Notes: generated from the sequence alone by a model not told the origin. A stretch of 34,677 nt of DNA from Burkholderiales bacterium (GCA_019751125.1 JAIENU010000073.1:1-34677); one strand, 5' to 3'. Shown: positions 1 to 8,925, numbered from the stretch's first letter. Translations and numbers: made by a program.

Positions 1-813
1 AAGCCGCCGCTGTTTGCCACCACCAAGGTTGAAGGCACCGACAACGTTTACATCTTCCGTTACGGCAACCACCAGGCGATGTTCGTGGTCACGCGTGATG
101 GCGTGATCGCCACCGACCCGATCGGCTACGGCCGGCCGCAGGCGGTGACCACCTATATCGAGGAAATCCGCAAGATCACCAATCAGCCGATCAAGTACCT
201 GATCTACAGCCACCACCATTACGACCACATCGCCGGCGGCCAGCCGTTCAAGGATGCCGGAGCGACCATCATCGCCCACCGCCGCGCCAAGGAACGGCTC
301 GAGATGGTCAACGATCCGTTCACGCCGCTGCCCGACGAAACCGTCGGCAACCGCCGCGTGATCACGCTCGGCGGCACCTCGATCGAACTGACCTACCACG
401 GCCTCAACCACTCGGACAGCACGCTGGCCATGCGCCTGCCCAAGGAAAAAATCCTGTTCGTGGTCGATGTGCTGCCGGTGGGCTCGGTGCCGGGCCGCGG
501 CATGATCGACTTTTACCCGCTGGAAGTCGAAAAATCGATCGAGTCGATGCTGGCGATGGACTGGGAGCGCCTGATCCCCGGCCACCCCGGTGCACCGAAC
601 GGCCGCCTCGGCACCAAGGATGATGTGCGCGCGCAGTTGCAGTTCCTGCGCGACGCCTCCGACGCGGTGAAGGCCGCCGCACGCGAGGGCAAATGCTGGG
701 AACCGGCGGAAAAGGAAGTCACGCTGCCCAAGTACGAATCGTGGCCGGGTTATGCCGCCAACATGCCTTTTGTGCTGCGCCGTTACTGCGGCCTGTGGGG
801 CCGCGGCACCTGA
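1..813 (+). CDS. MBL-fold metallohydrolase (5' truncated by window)
   Basis: The reading frame is open from base 1, so the start lies upstream; the first internal Met is at 79. The protein is a metallo-beta-lactamase-fold hydrolase. Numbered from Met79, the metal-binding motif HHHYDH is residues 45-50, preceded by a hydrophobic strand (KYLIYS). Further likely ligands are the His in NHSDST, the Asp in FVVDVLP and the His in LIPGHPG. Enzymes of this fold are usually binuclear zinc hydrolases of thioesters, lactones, sulfatides or lactams; the sequence does not fix the substrate. A signal peptide, if any, would lie outside the window. The gene ends 17 bases before a bidirectional terminator and converges with the dienelactone hydrolase gene. 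The family call is firm; the specificity is unknown. Confidence 0.9.
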   Translation, partial: KPPLFATTKVEGTDNVYIFRYGNHQAMFVVTRDGVIATDPIGYGRPQAVTTYIEEIRKITNQPIKYLIYSHHHYDHIAGGQPFKDAGATIIAHRRAKERLEMVNDPFTPLPDETVGNRRVITLGGTSIELTYHGLNHSDSTLAMRLPKEKILFVVDVLPVGSVPGRGMIDFYPLEVEKSIESMLAMDWERLIPGHPGAPNGRLGTKDDVRAQLQFLRDASDAVKAAAREGKCWEPAEKEVTLPKYESWPGYAANMPFVLRRYCGLWGRGT

Positions 814-830
814 ACCCGGAGCAAAGTCGC

Positions 831-858
831 AAAAAACCCCGCCGCGGCGGGGTTTTTT
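831..858. terminator. Bidirectional rho-independent terminator
   Basis: A perfect 28-base palindrome has an A6 run, CCCC, a GCCGCGGC core, GGGG and a T6 run. Each strand therefore reads as a GC-rich hairpin followed by a U tract. It lies between the convergent MBL-fold (+) and dienelactone hydrolase (-) genes and fits termination of both. Confidence 0.9.
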
Positions 859-876
859 GTTGTCAGGCCCGGTCGT

Positions 877-1764
877 TCAGCTGCGCAGGTGCTTGTTGAA
901 AAACTCCAGCGTCCGCTGCCACGACAGCTTGGCCGCGGCTTCGTCGTAACGCGGCGTTGTGTCATTGTGGAAACCGTGAAGCGTGTTCGGATAGATGTGT
1001 GCGGTGTAGTTGATCTTGTTTTCCTTCAGCGCCGCCTCGTATGCCGGCCAGGTCTTGTTCACGCCCTCATCATCACTGGCAAACTGCAGCAGCAACGGCG
1101 CCTTGATCTTCGGCACCTCGGATGCGGGAACCTGGCGGCCATAGTACGGCACTGCAGCCGCGAGATCGGGCATGCGCACGGCAAGCATGTTGCAGATATA
1201 GCCGCCGAAGCAGAATCCGACCACGCCAATCTTGCCGGCCTCGGGGCGCGACTTCAGGAACTGCGCTGCCTGATACAGATCCTCTTCGCGCTTTTTTGCA
1301 TCCTGCGCCGCAAACAGCGCGCGGCCCTTGTCCTCGTCGCCGGGATAACCACCCACCGGCGTCAGCGCATCCGGCGCGAAGGCGACAAAGTTCGCTGTAG
1401 CCAGCCGCCGCACCACATCCTCGATATAGGGATTCAGCCCGCGGTTCTCGTGGATCACCAGCACCGCCGGCAGCTTGCCTTTGGCATTGGCCGGCGCGGC
1501 GTGGTAACCGCGGATGCGGCCGTGGCCCTGCGGTGAATCGTATTCGAGGTACTGGGTGCGGATGCGCGGGTCATCCCTGGCCACCTGCTGCGCCCAGGCA
1601 AAATTCGGCTTCAGCGCCTCCAGCATCGCCGACGCGGTGAAGGCACCGACCGCGAACTTCGCGGCACGGTCGAGGAATTCGCGGCGGTCAATGCGGCCGT
1701 GCACATAACCGTCAAACAGCTTCATCACTTCCGGCGGAAAATCACTGGCTTTCTTGCGTTCCAT
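877..1764 (-). CDS. Dienelactone hydrolase family protein, Tat-exported
   Basis: The product is 295 residues. The N-terminus has a twin-arginine motif (DRREFLDRA, residues 26-34) followed by a weakly hydrophobic stretch ending near AWAQQ (56-60), so Tat export to the periplasm is likely. The alpha/beta-hydrolase core has the DLH nucleophile motif GFCFGG with Cys185, an acidic residue at Asp231/232 (FASDDEG) and the His263 of LHGF, giving the Cys-Asp-His triad of the family. HENRGL (105-110) matches the conserved Glu region. Characterised members hydrolyse dienelactones or related esters; the substrate here is unknown. AGGAGA lies about 8 bases before the ATG. The amidohydrolase gene lies just upstream on the same strand (about 36 bases), so the two may be co-transcribed. 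Confidence 0.9.
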   Translation of the reverse strand: MERKKASDFPPEVMKLFDGYVHGRIDRREFLDRAAKFAVGAFTASAMLEALKPNFAWAQQVARDDPRIRTQYLEYDSPQGHGRIRGYHAAPANAKGKLPAVLVIHENRGLNPYIEDVVRRLATANFVAFAPDALTPVGGYPGDEDKGRALFAAQDAKKREEDLYQAAQFLKSRPEAGKIGVVGFCFGGYICNMLAVRMPDLAAAVPYYGRQVPASEVPKIKAPLLLQFASDDEGVNKTWPAYEAALKENKINYTAHIYPNTLHGFHNDTTPRYDEAAAKLSWQRTLEFFNKHLRS

Positions 1765-1800
1765 GAAATTTCTCCTGGTGGATGGATGCGGATCAGGACC

Positions 1801-2898
1801 TCAGAGCTTGATACCCAGCAGTTTCGCCGCGGTTTCGCTGAGCATCATGCGTTTCTCGGCGTCGCTGAAACCCGGCGCATTGAGGATGTGGTCCACCGAC
1901 TGGCTTTGCCAGGGAATCGGATGGTCGGTGCCGATCACCAGCCGGTCCACGCCGACTTCGTGCGCTAGGTGGCGCAGCGCTTCATCGGTGAACACCAGCG
2001 TGTCGTAATACATGTCGCGCAGATATTCGGTGGGTTTCTTTTTCAGTTTCACGCCGGTGTCCATCTCCGGCGCCACGCGCAGCGCATTGTCCGAGCGCGG
2101 CGCATACGAGGGCAGGTAACCGCCGCCGTGGGCCGAGCAGATCTTCAGGCCCGGGAAACGGTCCAGCGTGCCGTCAAAAATCAGGTGCGACAGCGCAATC
2201 GTGGTGTCCAGCGGATTGCCGATGGTATTCGACAGCCAGCCGTTGCCGCCGAAGCGCTTGTTCAGCTCCGGCGTGCTGCGCGGATGGATAAAAATCAGCA
2301 CGCCCAGCTCTTCCGCCTTTTTCCAGAAGGGATGCAGATAGGGATCCGAAAACTCCTTGCCCGGAATGCTGGTGCCGACCGCGGCGCCGCGCAGGCCGAG
2401 TTTTTTCACCGCGTGCTCAAGTTGCTCCGCGGCGAGTTCCGGAAACTGCAGGGCCACCGAGGCGTAGGCGACAAAGCGGTCGGGATGCTGGCCGCACCAC
2501 TCGGCAAGCTTCTCGTTCTGGATGCGCACCACCTCGGCCGCGAGGTCACGCTCCGTGTGGTACCACAGCGGATTGATCGACAGCGCCTCCATGTCGATGC
2601 CCTGCTCGTCCATCTCGGCGATGCGCCGCGAACCGACCTCGCCGAGACCCGGGCCACGCTGGGCCTCAAGCTTCTCACCGAGCAGGTCCAGCGCCTCTTT
2701 CACCACGCAGTGCGCATGCACATCGATGGTCTTCACCCGTTTGCCGCCGACAACCACCTGGCGCCGCCGACCGCCGCCGGGTGTGGCCGCGCTGTTGGTC
2801 ATGCTGCAGCCGGTAAACAGGATGCCGTCATCGCAGCAGGCATCGCTGTGGATATGCCCGGACGGTTGATGGGTCGCACCGGAATGGCGCACAGTCAT
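1801..2898 (-). CDS. Amidohydrolase family 2 (ACMSD-like) metal-dependent hydrolase
   Basis: The product is 365 residues. It is a TIM-barrel amidohydrolase with the N-terminal HxH metal motif DVHAHC (His61, His63), His205 in FIHPRST, His257 in CSAHGGG and the catalytic Asp325 in VIGTDHP. This order matches the amidohydrolase_2/ACMSD group, whose members decarboxylate or hydrolyse ring-cleavage and aromatic acid intermediates. About 50 residues precede the barrel and are rich in His and Cys (GHIHSDACCDDG). An alternative Met at 2802 would remove part of this leader, but GGAGGAAG lies just before the ATG at 2898, so the long start is preferred. The gene precedes the dienelactone hydrolase in the same direction and diverges from the EthD-like gene. 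The substrate is not known. Confidence 0.88.
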   Translation of the reverse strand: MTVRHSGATHQPSGHIHSDACCDDGILFTGCSMTNSAATPGGGRRRQVVVGGKRVKTIDVHAHCVVKEALDLLGEKLEAQRGPGLGEVGSRRIAEMDEQGIDMEALSINPLWYHTERDLAAEVVRIQNEKLAEWCGQHPDRFVAYASVALQFPELAAEQLEHAVKKLGLRGAAVGTSIPGKEFSDPYLHPFWKKAEELGVLIFIHPRSTPELNKRFGGNGWLSNTIGNPLDTTIALSHLIFDGTLDRFPGLKICSAHGGGYLPSYAPRSDNALRVAPEMDTGVKLKKKPTEYLRDMYYDTLVFTDEALRHLAHEVGVDRLVIGTDHPIPWQSQSVDHILNAPGFSDAEKRMMLSETAAKLLGIKL

Positions 2899-3028
2899 GT
2901 TGCTTCCTCCGCCGAAGATTTGTTGTTGTCAGGCGGCACAGGCAGTGCCACCGGGACCCGCAGAATACCAGCGCGCCGCAGGCTTCACCACGGCAGAATA
3001 CAATGCGACAACAAAGGAAACGTCACTC

Positions 3029-3700
3029 ATGGATCACGGCATCTGGGCGATCTGGTACGAGATCGCCGACGGCCAGCGCGAGGCCTACCTCGACTGGTTT
3101 CACCAGGTACACATCCCGGAAAAACTGGCACGACCCGGCTACCGCTGGGCCGCGCATTACGCACTCGGCCACGGCGGCCGCGGCCGCGGCTATGTTGCGC
3201 TGTTTGGCGGCGACAACACCCAGACCTTTCTCAACCCCAGCCCGCGCCAGCTGGCACCGCGCCAGCCCGAACTCACCAAACGCCACATGGCGATGCGCGT
3301 GAACGCTGTCGCAGCCATCCTCGCCGAGGAAGCCCGCGTCGCCGGCCCCGAAACACGCGACCGCGGCGAAACCACCGCCCCGGTGATCCAGCTCGGCCAC
3401 TACAACGCACCGACGCCGGCGCTGGAAGATGACCTCGGCGGCTGGTATGCGCAGGAACGCTTTCCGCTGCTGGCAAAACTGCCGGGCTGCGTCGGTGCAC
3501 GCAAACTGCTCGCCACCGTCGGCGCGCACAAACACGCGATCCTGCACGAGTTCACTTCACTCGAAACGCGCGAACATCACTTTGCCGCGCATGAAGCCCA
3601 GCGCGACGATCCTGCAACCTGGATGGGCCGTGTCGTACCGCAGCTCGAGCACGCGCCGTATTCACCCGCCGTCGGCCTGCGCATCTGGCCCGCGGCATAA
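3029..3700 (+). CDS. EthD-like / dimeric alpha-beta barrel protein, function unknown
   Basis: The start at 3029 is chosen because AAGGAAA lies about 9 bases upstream and the protein then begins MDHGIWAIWYEI, a natural first beta strand; the frame is open further upstream without good signals. The 223-residue product looks like two repeats of a small ferredoxin-like unit: GIWAIWYEIADGQREAYLDWFHQVHIPEKL near the N-terminus, then a second unit starting near IQLGHYNAP and containing WYAQERFPLLAKLPG. WFHQVHIPEKL resembles EthD-type dimeric alpha-beta barrels, where a histidine near the first helix is common. No catalytic assignment is possible. A glutathione S-transferase gene follows after 15 bases, so the two probably form an operon, suggesting a catabolic or detoxification role. 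The fold assignment is tentative. Confidence 0.7.
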   Translation: MDHGIWAIWYEIADGQREAYLDWFHQVHIPEKLARPGYRWAAHYALGHGGRGRGYVALFGGDNTQTFLNPSPRQLAPRQPELTKRHMAMRVNAVAAILAEEARVAGPETRDRGETTAPVIQLGHYNAPTPALEDDLGGWYAQERFPLLAKLPGCVGARKLLATVGAHKHAILHEFTSLETREHHFAAHEAQRDDPATWMGRVVPQLEHAPYSPAVGLRIWPAA

Positions 3701-3715
3701 CCCGGAAGACGACAG

Positions 3716-4333
3716 ATGAAACTCTACGGTTCACCCGGCAGCCCCTTCGCGCGCAAGGTGCGCATCGTGCTGGCCGAAAAAAACATACCGCACGACTACA
3801 TCATCGCCCGCGGCTCGGCACCGGATTCCCCGGTGCCCGCCTTCAATCCGCTGGCCAAGATACCGACGCTGGTACGCGATGACGGCCGCGGACTTTACGA
3901 CTCGGTGGTGATCGTCGAATACCTCGACGCGATGGGCGAAGGGCCACGGCTGATCCCGGAAAATTTCGAGGAACGCATCGAAGTCAAACGCTGGGAAGCC
4001 CTCGGCGACGGCATCACCGAAGCCACCGTCAACATCAACCACGAGTACCGGGAACCCGCGGACAAACAGCGCCCGGCCGAATGGTTTGCACGGCAGCAGC
4101 TCAAGATAGAACGCGGCCTCGCGGTGATGGAACGCGACCTCGGCAGCGGCGCGTTCTGCTGCAGTGGACGGTATACGCTCGCCGACATCGCCGCCGGTTA
4201 CGCACTGGCTTATCTGGATTTCGCATTGCCGGCGTTCACATGGCGCCCCGCTCATCCAGCGCTGGCAAAGCTGGCCGAACGTCTGGCACAGCGCGCTTCA
4301 TTCAGCACCACCGCGCATTTCAAAGTGGCCTGA
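3716..4333 (+). CDS. Glutathione S-transferase
   Basis: The product is 205 residues, typical for a cytosolic GST. The N-terminal thioredoxin-like domain is MKLYGSPGSPFARKVRIVLAE with Ser6 and Ser9 near the active-site position. NPLAKIPTLV carries the cis-Pro, and YDSVVIVEYLD carries the Glu/Ser glutathione-binding motif. An all-helical C-terminal domain follows, including YTLADIAAGYALAYLD, the usual N-capping box region. It is likely to conjugate glutathione or reduce small electrophiles. It lies 15 bases after the EthD-like gene and is probably co-transcribed with it. The specific class is not resolved. Confidence 0.92.
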   Translation: MKLYGSPGSPFARKVRIVLAEKNIPHDYIIARGSAPDSPVPAFNPLAKIPTLVRDDGRGLYDSVVIVEYLDAMGEGPRLIPENFEERIEVKRWEALGDGITEATVNINHEYREPADKQRPAEWFARQQLKIERGLAVMERDLGSGAFCCSGRYTLADIAAGYALAYLDFALPAFTWRPAHPALAKLAERLAQRASFSTTAHFKVA

Positions 4334-4383
4334 GCAAAACCGCCTGACTCAGGATTCACACCACCGCGAATCAGCATAAGCCC

Positions 4384-4404
4384 TTGTTTTTATTACATAA
4401 AATT
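4384..4404. repeat. AT-rich intergenic element, copy 1 (degenerate)
   Basis: TTGTTTTTATTACATAAAATT lies in the intergenic region before the aldo/keto reductase. Its first 11 bases match the element at 4538, 16908 and 27447; the second half diverges. Its function is unknown. Confidence 0.45.
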
Positions 4405-4537
4405 GCAGGCACTCGGGCTTGAGGCACAATGTGCAGCGACAAAAGCACAGCAAGGGCAGATGGCATTACCATCATTGCAGTGCAGCACCCCGGCACACCC
4501 CAGGCCAGTCATCAGGTCAGCGAAATTTCATAAGTAA

Positions 4538-4557
4538 TTGTTTTTATTGATATTTTT
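4538..4557. repeat. AT-rich intergenic element, copy 2 (consensus-like)
   Basis: TTGTTTTTATTGATATTTTT lies 38 bases before the aldo/keto reductase start. It is strikingly AT-rich against the local GC-rich DNA and nearly identical to the copy at 27447. A regulatory protein site or a promoter upstream element are both possible. The 262-base gap from 4334 to 4595 holds this and copy 1; nothing else is evident there. Confidence 0.6.
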
Positions 4558-4595
4558 GTAAACTTCCGGGTATACCGGGAACAACAGTCATCGCC

Positions 4596-5564
4596 ATGGA
4601 ATACACCACGCTCGGCCGCACCGGATTAAAAGTCAGCGTCGCAGGCCTCGGCTGCGGCGGCGCGGCCAAGCTCGGGCTGGGTTACGGTCACAACGAGCAG
4701 CATGCGATGGGCATCGTGCAGCGCGCGCTCGACTGCGGCGTCAACTTCATCGACACCGCGCAGTATTACGGCACCGAGCCGGCGGTGGGCGCCGCAATCG
4801 CCGGCCGGCCGCGTGATTCACTGGTGATCTCGACCAAGCACAAGGTCTCGCTGGTGGACGGCACCGTTTACAGTGCCGCCGAAATCCTCGCCGGGCTCGA
4901 CCGCTCGCTGCGCGCGCTGAAGACCGATTACGTCGATGTGTTCTGCCTGCACACCGTGCGGCCGCATGAATACGAGCGCGTATCCCGCGAAATCCTGCCG
5001 GTGCTGCTGCGTGAAAAAGAGCGCGGCAAGTTCCGCTTTCTCGGCATCACCGAATTCGCCGCACATGACCCGCGCCACGAAACCATGACCCAGGCTTTCG
5101 CCGATGACGGCTGGGACGTGATGATGCTTGCCTTCCACATGCTCAACCAGAATGCGCGGCAGCGGGTATTCCCGCAGGCCATGCAGCGTGGCATCGGCAC
5201 CCTGCTGATGTTCGCGGTGCGCGCGATCTTCAGCATTCCGGGACGGCTGCAGGCCGACATCCGCGAGCTGGCGCGCGAGGGCCGCCTGCCGAAATGGCTG
5301 GGCGACAAAAAACAGCCGCTGGATTTCCTGCTGCATGAAGGCGGCGCCGCGAATGTGATCGAGGCCGCCTACCGTTACGCCCGCCACGAACCCGGCGCGC
5401 ATGTCGTGCTCTTCGGCACCGGCAATCCTGACCACGTAGAACCCAATGTGCGGGCCATCCTGCAACCGCCGCTACCGGCGGCCGACCTGAAACAGATCGC
5501 GGAATTGTTCGGTTCCCTGGAGGGCGTGGGCCTTGATGAAGTGGCGCCGCTGAAAAGAAGCTGA
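4596..5564 (+). CDS. Aldo/keto reductase
   Basis: The 322-residue product is a TIM-barrel NAD(P)H-dependent oxidoreductase. The catalytic tetrad is visible: Asp53 and Tyr58 in FIDTAQYYG, Lys81 in ISTKHK and His119 in CLHTVRP. MEYTTLGRTGLKVSVAGLGCGG is the classic N-terminal strand of the AKR group that includes L-glyceraldehyde 3-phosphate and galactose dehydrogenase-like enzymes. Near the C-terminus VVLFGTGNPDHVEPNV corresponds to the cofactor-binding region. It reduces carbonyls or oxidises sugars or alcohols in the cytoplasm; the substrate is unknown. No strong Shine-Dalgarno was seen before the ATG. The gene converges with dgkA with only one base between the stops. Confidence 0.9.
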   Translation: MEYTTLGRTGLKVSVAGLGCGGAAKLGLGYGHNEQHAMGIVQRALDCGVNFIDTAQYYGTEPAVGAAIAGRPRDSLVISTKHKVSLVDGTVYSAAEILAGLDRSLRALKTDYVDVFCLHTVRPHEYERVSREILPVLLREKERGKFRFLGITEFAAHDPRHETMTQAFADDGWDVMMLAFHMLNQNARQRVFPQAMQRGIGTLLMFAVRAIFSIPGRLQADIRELAREGRLPKWLGDKKQPLDFLLHEGGAANVIEAAYRYARHEPGAHVVLFGTGNPDHVEPNVRAILQPPLPAADLKQIAELFGSLEGVGLDEVAPLKRS

Positions 5565-5565
5565 T

Positions 5566-5958
5566 TCAGGCCAGCAGCACCAGCGCCCAGACCACGGCCA
5601 GCATCACCAGCGCCACCAGCACCGCGGCGCTGCCCATGTCCTTGGCCTGTTTCGCCAGCACATGGTCTTCAATCGAGATGCGGTCGGTCACCGCCTCGAT
5701 CGCCGAATTGAGCAGCTCCACCACCAGCACCAGCAGCACGCTGCCGATCAGCAGCGCCTTCGCCGTGCCCGACACCGGGGTCAGCAACGCCGCCGGCACC
5801 AGCAGCAATGTCAACAGCACCTCCTGGCGGAAGGCGTCTTCGTTGCGGTAGGCCGCGCTGAGGCCCTCAACCGAATAAAAGAAGGCGCGGCGCAGCCGCT
5901 CGACGCCGGTCTTGCCCTTGTGCGGACTGACCGGCGCGCCCGGAGCCGGACCGTTCAT
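5566..5958 (-). CDS. dgkA: Diacylglycerol kinase
   Basis: The 130-residue product has three hydrophobic segments and the prokaryotic DgkA signature VELLNSAIEAVTDR (Glu81, Asn84, Glu88), followed by KQAKDMGSAAV (Lys103-Asp107), which also matches the family. An N-terminal amphipathic segment (RAFFYSVEGLSAAYRNEDAFRQE) precedes the membrane helices. DgkA phosphorylates diacylglycerol to phosphatidate in the inner membrane, recycling diacylglycerol from membrane turnover. The ATG overlaps the stop of the upstream Bug receptor gene in an ATGA, so translation is probably coupled, an unusual pairing. It lies near the phosphate and lipid group at 7-11.7 kb, but no Pho box was seen before this pair. 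Confidence 0.93.
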   Translation of the reverse strand: MNGPAPGAPVSPHKGKTGVERLRRAFFYSVEGLSAAYRNEDAFRQEVLLTLLLVPAALLTPVSGTAKALLIGSVLLVLVVELLNSAIEAVTDRISIEDHVLAKQAKDMGSAAVLVALVMLAVVWALVLLA

Positions 5959-6977
5959 TCGGCCTTGATGCCTGCAGCGTCGATCACCGTCTTCCAGCGC
6001 TGCATCTCGGTCTCGACGTATTTCGCAAACTCCGGCTGCGGCATGCGATAGGTCTGCAGCCCGGTCCTGGTGAGCAGCCCGTTGATCGCAGGCAATGCCA
6101 GCGCGGCCTGGAAGGACTGGTGCAGCCGGCCGACCACCGCCTTGGGTGTGGTGGCCGGCACCCAGGCGCCATACCAGGTGGTGTATTCGAAACCCGGCAG
6201 GCCTGACTCATGCAGCGTCGGCACCTCCGGCGCCTGCGCGGTGCGCTCCTTCGCGGTGATGCCGATCGCGCGCAACTTGCCACCGCTCAGGTGCGGCAGC
6301 ACGCTCGCGGCATTGGTCAACAGCACCTGCACTTCGCCGTTGAGCACCGCGTTGGTCGCCAGCCCCGCGCTCTTGTACGGCACATGCTGCATTTTCTGTT
6401 TCGCGACATGCAGGAACAGCTCGCTGCCGAGATGGGTTGCGCTGCCGACACCGGCCGAGCCGTAACTCAGGCCGCCGGGCCGGGCCTGCGCCTGGGCGAG
6501 CAATTCCTTCAGGGTTTTTGCCTGCACATTGCTGTTCACCACCAGCAGGCTGGGCTGGCTGGCGAGCAGCGTGATGCCGGTGAAATCGCGGCGCGCATCA
6601 AAACCGCTGTTCTTGTACAGCGCCGGCGAGATCGCAAACGACGAACTCGACACCAGCAGCGTGTAACCGTCACCGGGCGTCTTCGCCACGATCGCGGTGC
6701 CGACGATACTGCCGGCACCCGGCCGGTTGTCGACCACCACGGTTTTGCCCCAGTGCTCGGTCAGCCCCTGGGCAACGATGCGGCCGACGATGTCGCTGCC
6801 ACCGCCCGGCGCCAGCGGTATCACCATGCGCACCGGTTTGTCCGGAAACACATCGGCATGCGCCCGCGGCGCCGCCACCAACACGCTCGCCGCAGCGAGT
6901 GTGGCCACCATCATTTTATTTTTAAGCAAGATACCAATTCCACCCGGTTTGAATAGCAGCGACATTAGCCGCGGCAT
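5955..6977 (-). CDS. Bug/TctC family periplasmic solute receptor
   Basis: This is a tripartite tricarboxylate transporter receptor-like protein (Bug family). Motifs in order are a signal peptide ending near RAHA, PVRMVIPLAPGGGSDIVGRIV at the start of the mature protein, VVDNRPGAGS, TPGDGYTLL, PGGLSYGSAGVGS, MQHVPYKSAG and WYGAWVPATTPK. Such proteins bind carboxylates or other small anions in the periplasm; here no membrane components (TctA/TctB) are nearby, so it is an orphan receptor. The start is uncertain: the ATG at 6977 gives a long leader, whereas a TTG at 6929 with GGTGGA upstream would give a typical signal peptide beginning LLKNKMMVATLAAA. The stop overlaps the dgkA start by four bases. 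Confidence 0.9.
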   Translation of the reverse strand: MPRLMSLLFKPGGIGILLKNKMMVATLAAASVLVAAPRAHADVFPDKPVRMVIPLAPGGGSDIVGRIVAQGLTEHWGKTVVVDNRPGAGSIVGTAIVAKTPGDGYTLLVSSSSFAISPALYKNSGFDARRDFTGITLLASQPSLLVVNSNVQAKTLKELLAQAQARPGGLSYGSAGVGSATHLGSELFLHVAKQKMQHVPYKSAGLATNAVLNGEVQVLLTNAASVLPHLSGGKLRAIGITAKERTAQAPEVPTLHESGLPGFEYTTWYGAWVPATTPKAVVGRLHQSFQAALALPAINGLLTRTGLQTYRMPQPEFAKYVETEMQRWKTVIDAAGIKAE

Positions 6978-7011
6978 ATTGCAGGTTCGTTACAGCAGGC
7001 TCAGCAGCCCA

Positions 7012-8925
7012 TCAGCCGCCAATCACGCCGCCGTCGTCCTTGCGGATGACCACGGTCGCCGAACGCGGACGGCCGCCGTCAGGCCAGCTGCTGTAGGCGC
7101 GCGGGTTTTTCGGATCGCTGCGCTCGCTCGGTGACTCGCCGGGGTGCTGGATATTGACGAACATCGTCCGTGCATCCGGCGTCATGATCACGCCGGTGAC
7201 CTCGCAGCCCGAAGGCCCGGTCAGGAATCGCCGGGTTTCCCCGGTGCGCACATCGGCGGCGAGCATCTGGTTGTTGCCCATCCGCTCATAGTGCCCCTTG
7301 TTCATCACGCTCGACGACACATCGGTCTGGATCCACAGCAGGCCGCTGTCGTCGAACCACAGGCCGTCGGGGCTGCCGTAAGCATCGCCCTTGATATTGC
7401 CGCGCATCGCAGCATCCGGATGCTGCGGGTCACCGGCCACCGCAAACAGGTCCCACTCCAGTCGCAGTGCCGCCGGATCGTTGCCGGCCTCGCGCCAGCG
7501 GATGATCTGGCCGAACACGTTGTTGGCACGCGGGTTGGCGCGGTCGGTGCCGGCGCGATCCTTGCCGCCGCGCTGGCTGTTGTTGGTCAGCGTGCAGTAC
7601 ACCTCATTCGTCTGCGGATGCACGGCGATCCATTCCGGGCGGTCCATCTTCGTCGCGCCCACGGCATCAGCAGCGGCACGGGTGCGCACCAGCACATCGG
7701 CCTGATCGGCGAATCCATTGGCTGCCGTCAACGCGCCCTGGCCATGCACCAGCGGCAGCCACTCGCCGCGGCCGTCATCATTAAATTTCGCGACATACAG
7801 CGTGCCGTGGTCGAGCAGGTTGGTATTCGCCGCGCGGTCATTCATGTTGACGCGGTCGCGCGACACAAACTTGTAGATGTATTCAAAGACGCGGTCGTCG
7901 CCCATGTACATCACCAGCCGGCCGTCGCTGGCCATCGCCGGCCATGCGCCTTCATGGCTGAAACGGCCCAGCGCGGTGCGCTTCACCGGCTGCGACTGCG
8001 GGTTGTACGGATCAAACTCGACCACCCAGCCGTGCCGGTTGGGTTCCTGCGGATGTTTGCCGGCATCAAAACGCTCGTCGAATTCATCCCAGCGGTAACC
8101 GCGGCCCTTGGCCGTGATGCCGTTACGGCGTTGGTCGGCCGTCAGCGTGCCGGAATTGATGAAATAGGTATCCCAGTTTTCTTCGCAGGCAAGATAAGTG
8201 CCCCAGGGCGTGTAGCCGTGGGCGCAGTCGTTGAAAGTACCGAGCACCGTGGTGCCGGCGGGATCGGCCGCGGTTTTCATCAGCGCATGGCCGGCAGCCG
8301 GGCCGCCGATACGCATCGGCGTCCGCGCGGTGATACGCCGCGCGAAGGGCGAAGGCCGCACCACCTCCCAGCGCCCGCCGCGCTCGCGCACCTCGATCAC
8401 CGAGCAGCCATGCGCGTTCTGCGACTTGCGCACCTTCTCCGCGCTCCAGTTGGCGAAACCATCGGCATGCAGCAGGCCGTCGTCGCTGTATTCGTGGTTC
8501 ATCACCAACAGGCCGCTGCTCGAGCTTTTCGACCCATAGGGCAGCGGGAAATAATGGATGCCGTCGTGGTGCATGCCCGCCTGCAGTGCCTGCTCGTCTG
8601 CGGTATTGCCGGCGTCCGCCCTGAACGCCGGCGAGCCGGATTGGTGGCCAACGGGATCGCCCCAGGCGTACAGCACGCTCGCCGTATACCCTTGCGGGAC
8701 ACGAACCGCGTCAGCCGTTGATGTTGCGATGCCGGTGAAGCCCATCACCATCGCGCGCTGGCTGCCGGTGCCGGCGCAGCCGGCCAGCGGCAGGCTGGCG
8801 GTGACGGCGGCGGCCATCGCGCCCTTGAGCAGTCCGCGCCGTGACAGCCGGGTTTCCAGCACTTCGGCAAACGTCGGATTGGATGACGGGTTCAGCGTGG
8901 TTTCTTCGCGGTAGCTGTGGCTCAT
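7012..8925 (-). CDS. phoX: PhoX family alkaline phosphatase (DUF839), Tat-exported
   Basis: The 637-residue product has a Tat motif LSRRGLLKG (residues 28-35) and a hydrophobic stretch ending LAGC (Cys50), a possible lipobox. The body matches the PhoX/DUF839 family: VLYAWGDPVGHQSGSPAF, NHEYSDDGLLH, CEENWDTYF, RFSHEGAWP, GDDRVFEYIYKFVS, RPEWIAVHP and SPDGLWFDDSGLLWIQTD. PhoX enzymes are calcium- and iron-dependent periplasmic or surface phosphomonoesterases that release phosphate during starvation. AAGGAC precedes the ATG. The promoter region contains a strong Pho box on this strand (9021 down to 9004) with a TAGAGT -10 candidate 10 bases downstream, giving direct evidence for PhoB control. 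Confidence 0.93.
   Translation of the reverse strand: MSHSYREETTLNPSSNPTFAEVLETRLSRRGLLKGAMAAAVTASLPLAGCAGTGSQRAMVMGFTGIATSTADAVRVPQGYTASVLYAWGDPVGHQSGSPAFRADAGNTADEQALQAGMHHDGIHYFPLPYGSKSSSSGLLVMNHEYSDDGLLHADGFANWSAEKVRKSQNAHGCSVIEVRERGGRWEVVRPSPFARRITARTPMRIGGPAAGHALMKTAADPAGTTVLGTFNDCAHGYTPWGTYLACEENWDTYFINSGTLTADQRRNGITAKGRGYRWDEFDERFDAGKHPQEPNRHGWVVEFDPYNPQSQPVKRTALGRFSHEGAWPAMASDGRLVMYMGDDRVFEYIYKFVSRDRVNMNDRAANTNLLDHGTLYVAKFNDDGRGEWLPLVHGQGALTAANGFADQADVLVRTRAAADAVGATKMDRPEWIAVHPQTNEVYCTLTNNSQRGGKDRAGTDRANPRANNVFGQIIRWREAGNDPAALRLEWDLFAVAGDPQHPDAAMRGNIKGDAYGSPDGLWFDDSGLLWIQTDVSSSVMNKGHYERMGNNQMLAADVRTGETRRFLTGPSGCEVTGVIMTPDARTMFVNIQHPGESPSERSDPKNPRAYSSWPDGGRPRSATVVIRKDDGGVIGG

Noticed and set aside
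1969..3432. Plus-strand open frame of 487 codons
   Set aside because: It is antisense to the amidohydrolase and then out of frame across the EthD-like gene. It has no family motif and is rich in Arg, Ala and His.
7144..8721. Long plus-strand open frame of 525 codons
   Set aside because: It is antisense to phoX, whose motifs, Tat signal and Pho box are clear. The frame is open only because of the high GC content and has a Val/His/Arg-rich composition typical of shadow frames.
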